A stretch of DNA of 5,798 nt from CAZWZG01 sp964638245. GTDB taxonomy: Bacteria; Pseudomonadota; Alphaproteobacteria; Rhodobacterales; Rhodobacteraceae. Under the pieces are notes generated by a model, which saw only the letters and a program-made list of their open reading frames with translations, made no database searches and was not told the DNA's origin. The translations under genes and the position numbers were made by a program. The DNA lies in NCBI GenBank assembly GCA_964638245.1, contig CAZWZG010000175.1, positions 1 through 5,798 of the forward strand. Reading direction: 5' to 3'. Shown here piece by piece: positions 5,797-5,798 of the stretch (position 1 is its first letter; each line of letters opens with the position of its first letter).

Positions 5797-5798
5797 TT

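Larger units (their letters stand above)
5479..5798. promoter_or_regulatory. AT-rich non-coding control region upstream of the 542-residue gene
   Basis: This 320-bp stretch holds no convincing gene on either strand. It is clearly richer in A and T than the coding parts, especially 5660-5700. It contains about seven copies of a short motif listed separately, a promoter-like pair, a 10-bp palindrome and a Shine-Dalgarno-like run at the right edge. It must contain the promoter of the leftward 542-residue gene; on the minus strand TTGCAA (5640-5645) inside one inverted pair could be its -35 box, but no good -10 partner was found. Confidence 0.6.

Noticed and set aside
5745..5798. Terminal inverted repeat of an insertion sequence at the right edge
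   Set aside because: Although the palindrome and following text could be an element end, no transposase, matching second end or target duplication is visible, so it is not called.

Overview
The window looks like part of a plasmid or chromid backbone from an alphaproteobacterium, most likely Rhodobacterales or a relative. The main evidence is a RepC-family replication initiator, a family largely confined to alphaproteobacterial repABC and repC replicons. A plasmid-type DUF1403-scpB gene pair and GC-rich coding sequence agree with this. No tRNA, rRNA, CRISPR array or complete insertion sequence was seen.

Layout from left to right. (1) Bases 1-1082 hold the 3' portion of repC. Its first codons lie off the left edge, where repA and repB would also be expected. 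Inside the gene, around 541-656, is an AT-rich island flanked by short inverted repeats, the usual place for the origin in this family. (2) Convergent with repC, only 12 bp away, is a complete tyrosine recombinase gene (1095-2213, minus strand) with all six catalytic positions recognisable. About 20 bp in front of its start codon is a 29-bp near-palindrome (2235-2263) built like a Xer/dif site: two 11-bp arms around a 7-bp core. (3) Bases 2340-3842 hold a two-gene rightward operon with 3 bp between the genes: a DUF1403 protein and a plasmid-borne ScpB. No scpA or smc is next to it. (4) Convergent with scpB, 7 bp away, is a 542-residue protein of unknown function (3850-5478, minus strand). (5) Bases 5479-5798 have no gene, are AT-rich, and carry a family of about seven copies of a 10-bp motif resembling AATCGTTTCA. 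Two pairs of copies form inverted repeats with an identical 7-bp spacer, so they look like operators. A promoter-like element and a Shine-Dalgarno-like stretch at the extreme right suggest that a rightward gene begins just outside the window.

How the parts may work together (inference): repC drives initiation, and its origin is probably internal. The recombinase with its adjacent dif-like site could resolve plasmid multimers. DUF1403 and ScpB could link the plasmid to the host SMC condensin for organisation or segregation. The 542-residue protein is the real unknown. It is a single accessory gene behind an elaborate, repeat-studded control region and is the best candidate for undescribed biology here.
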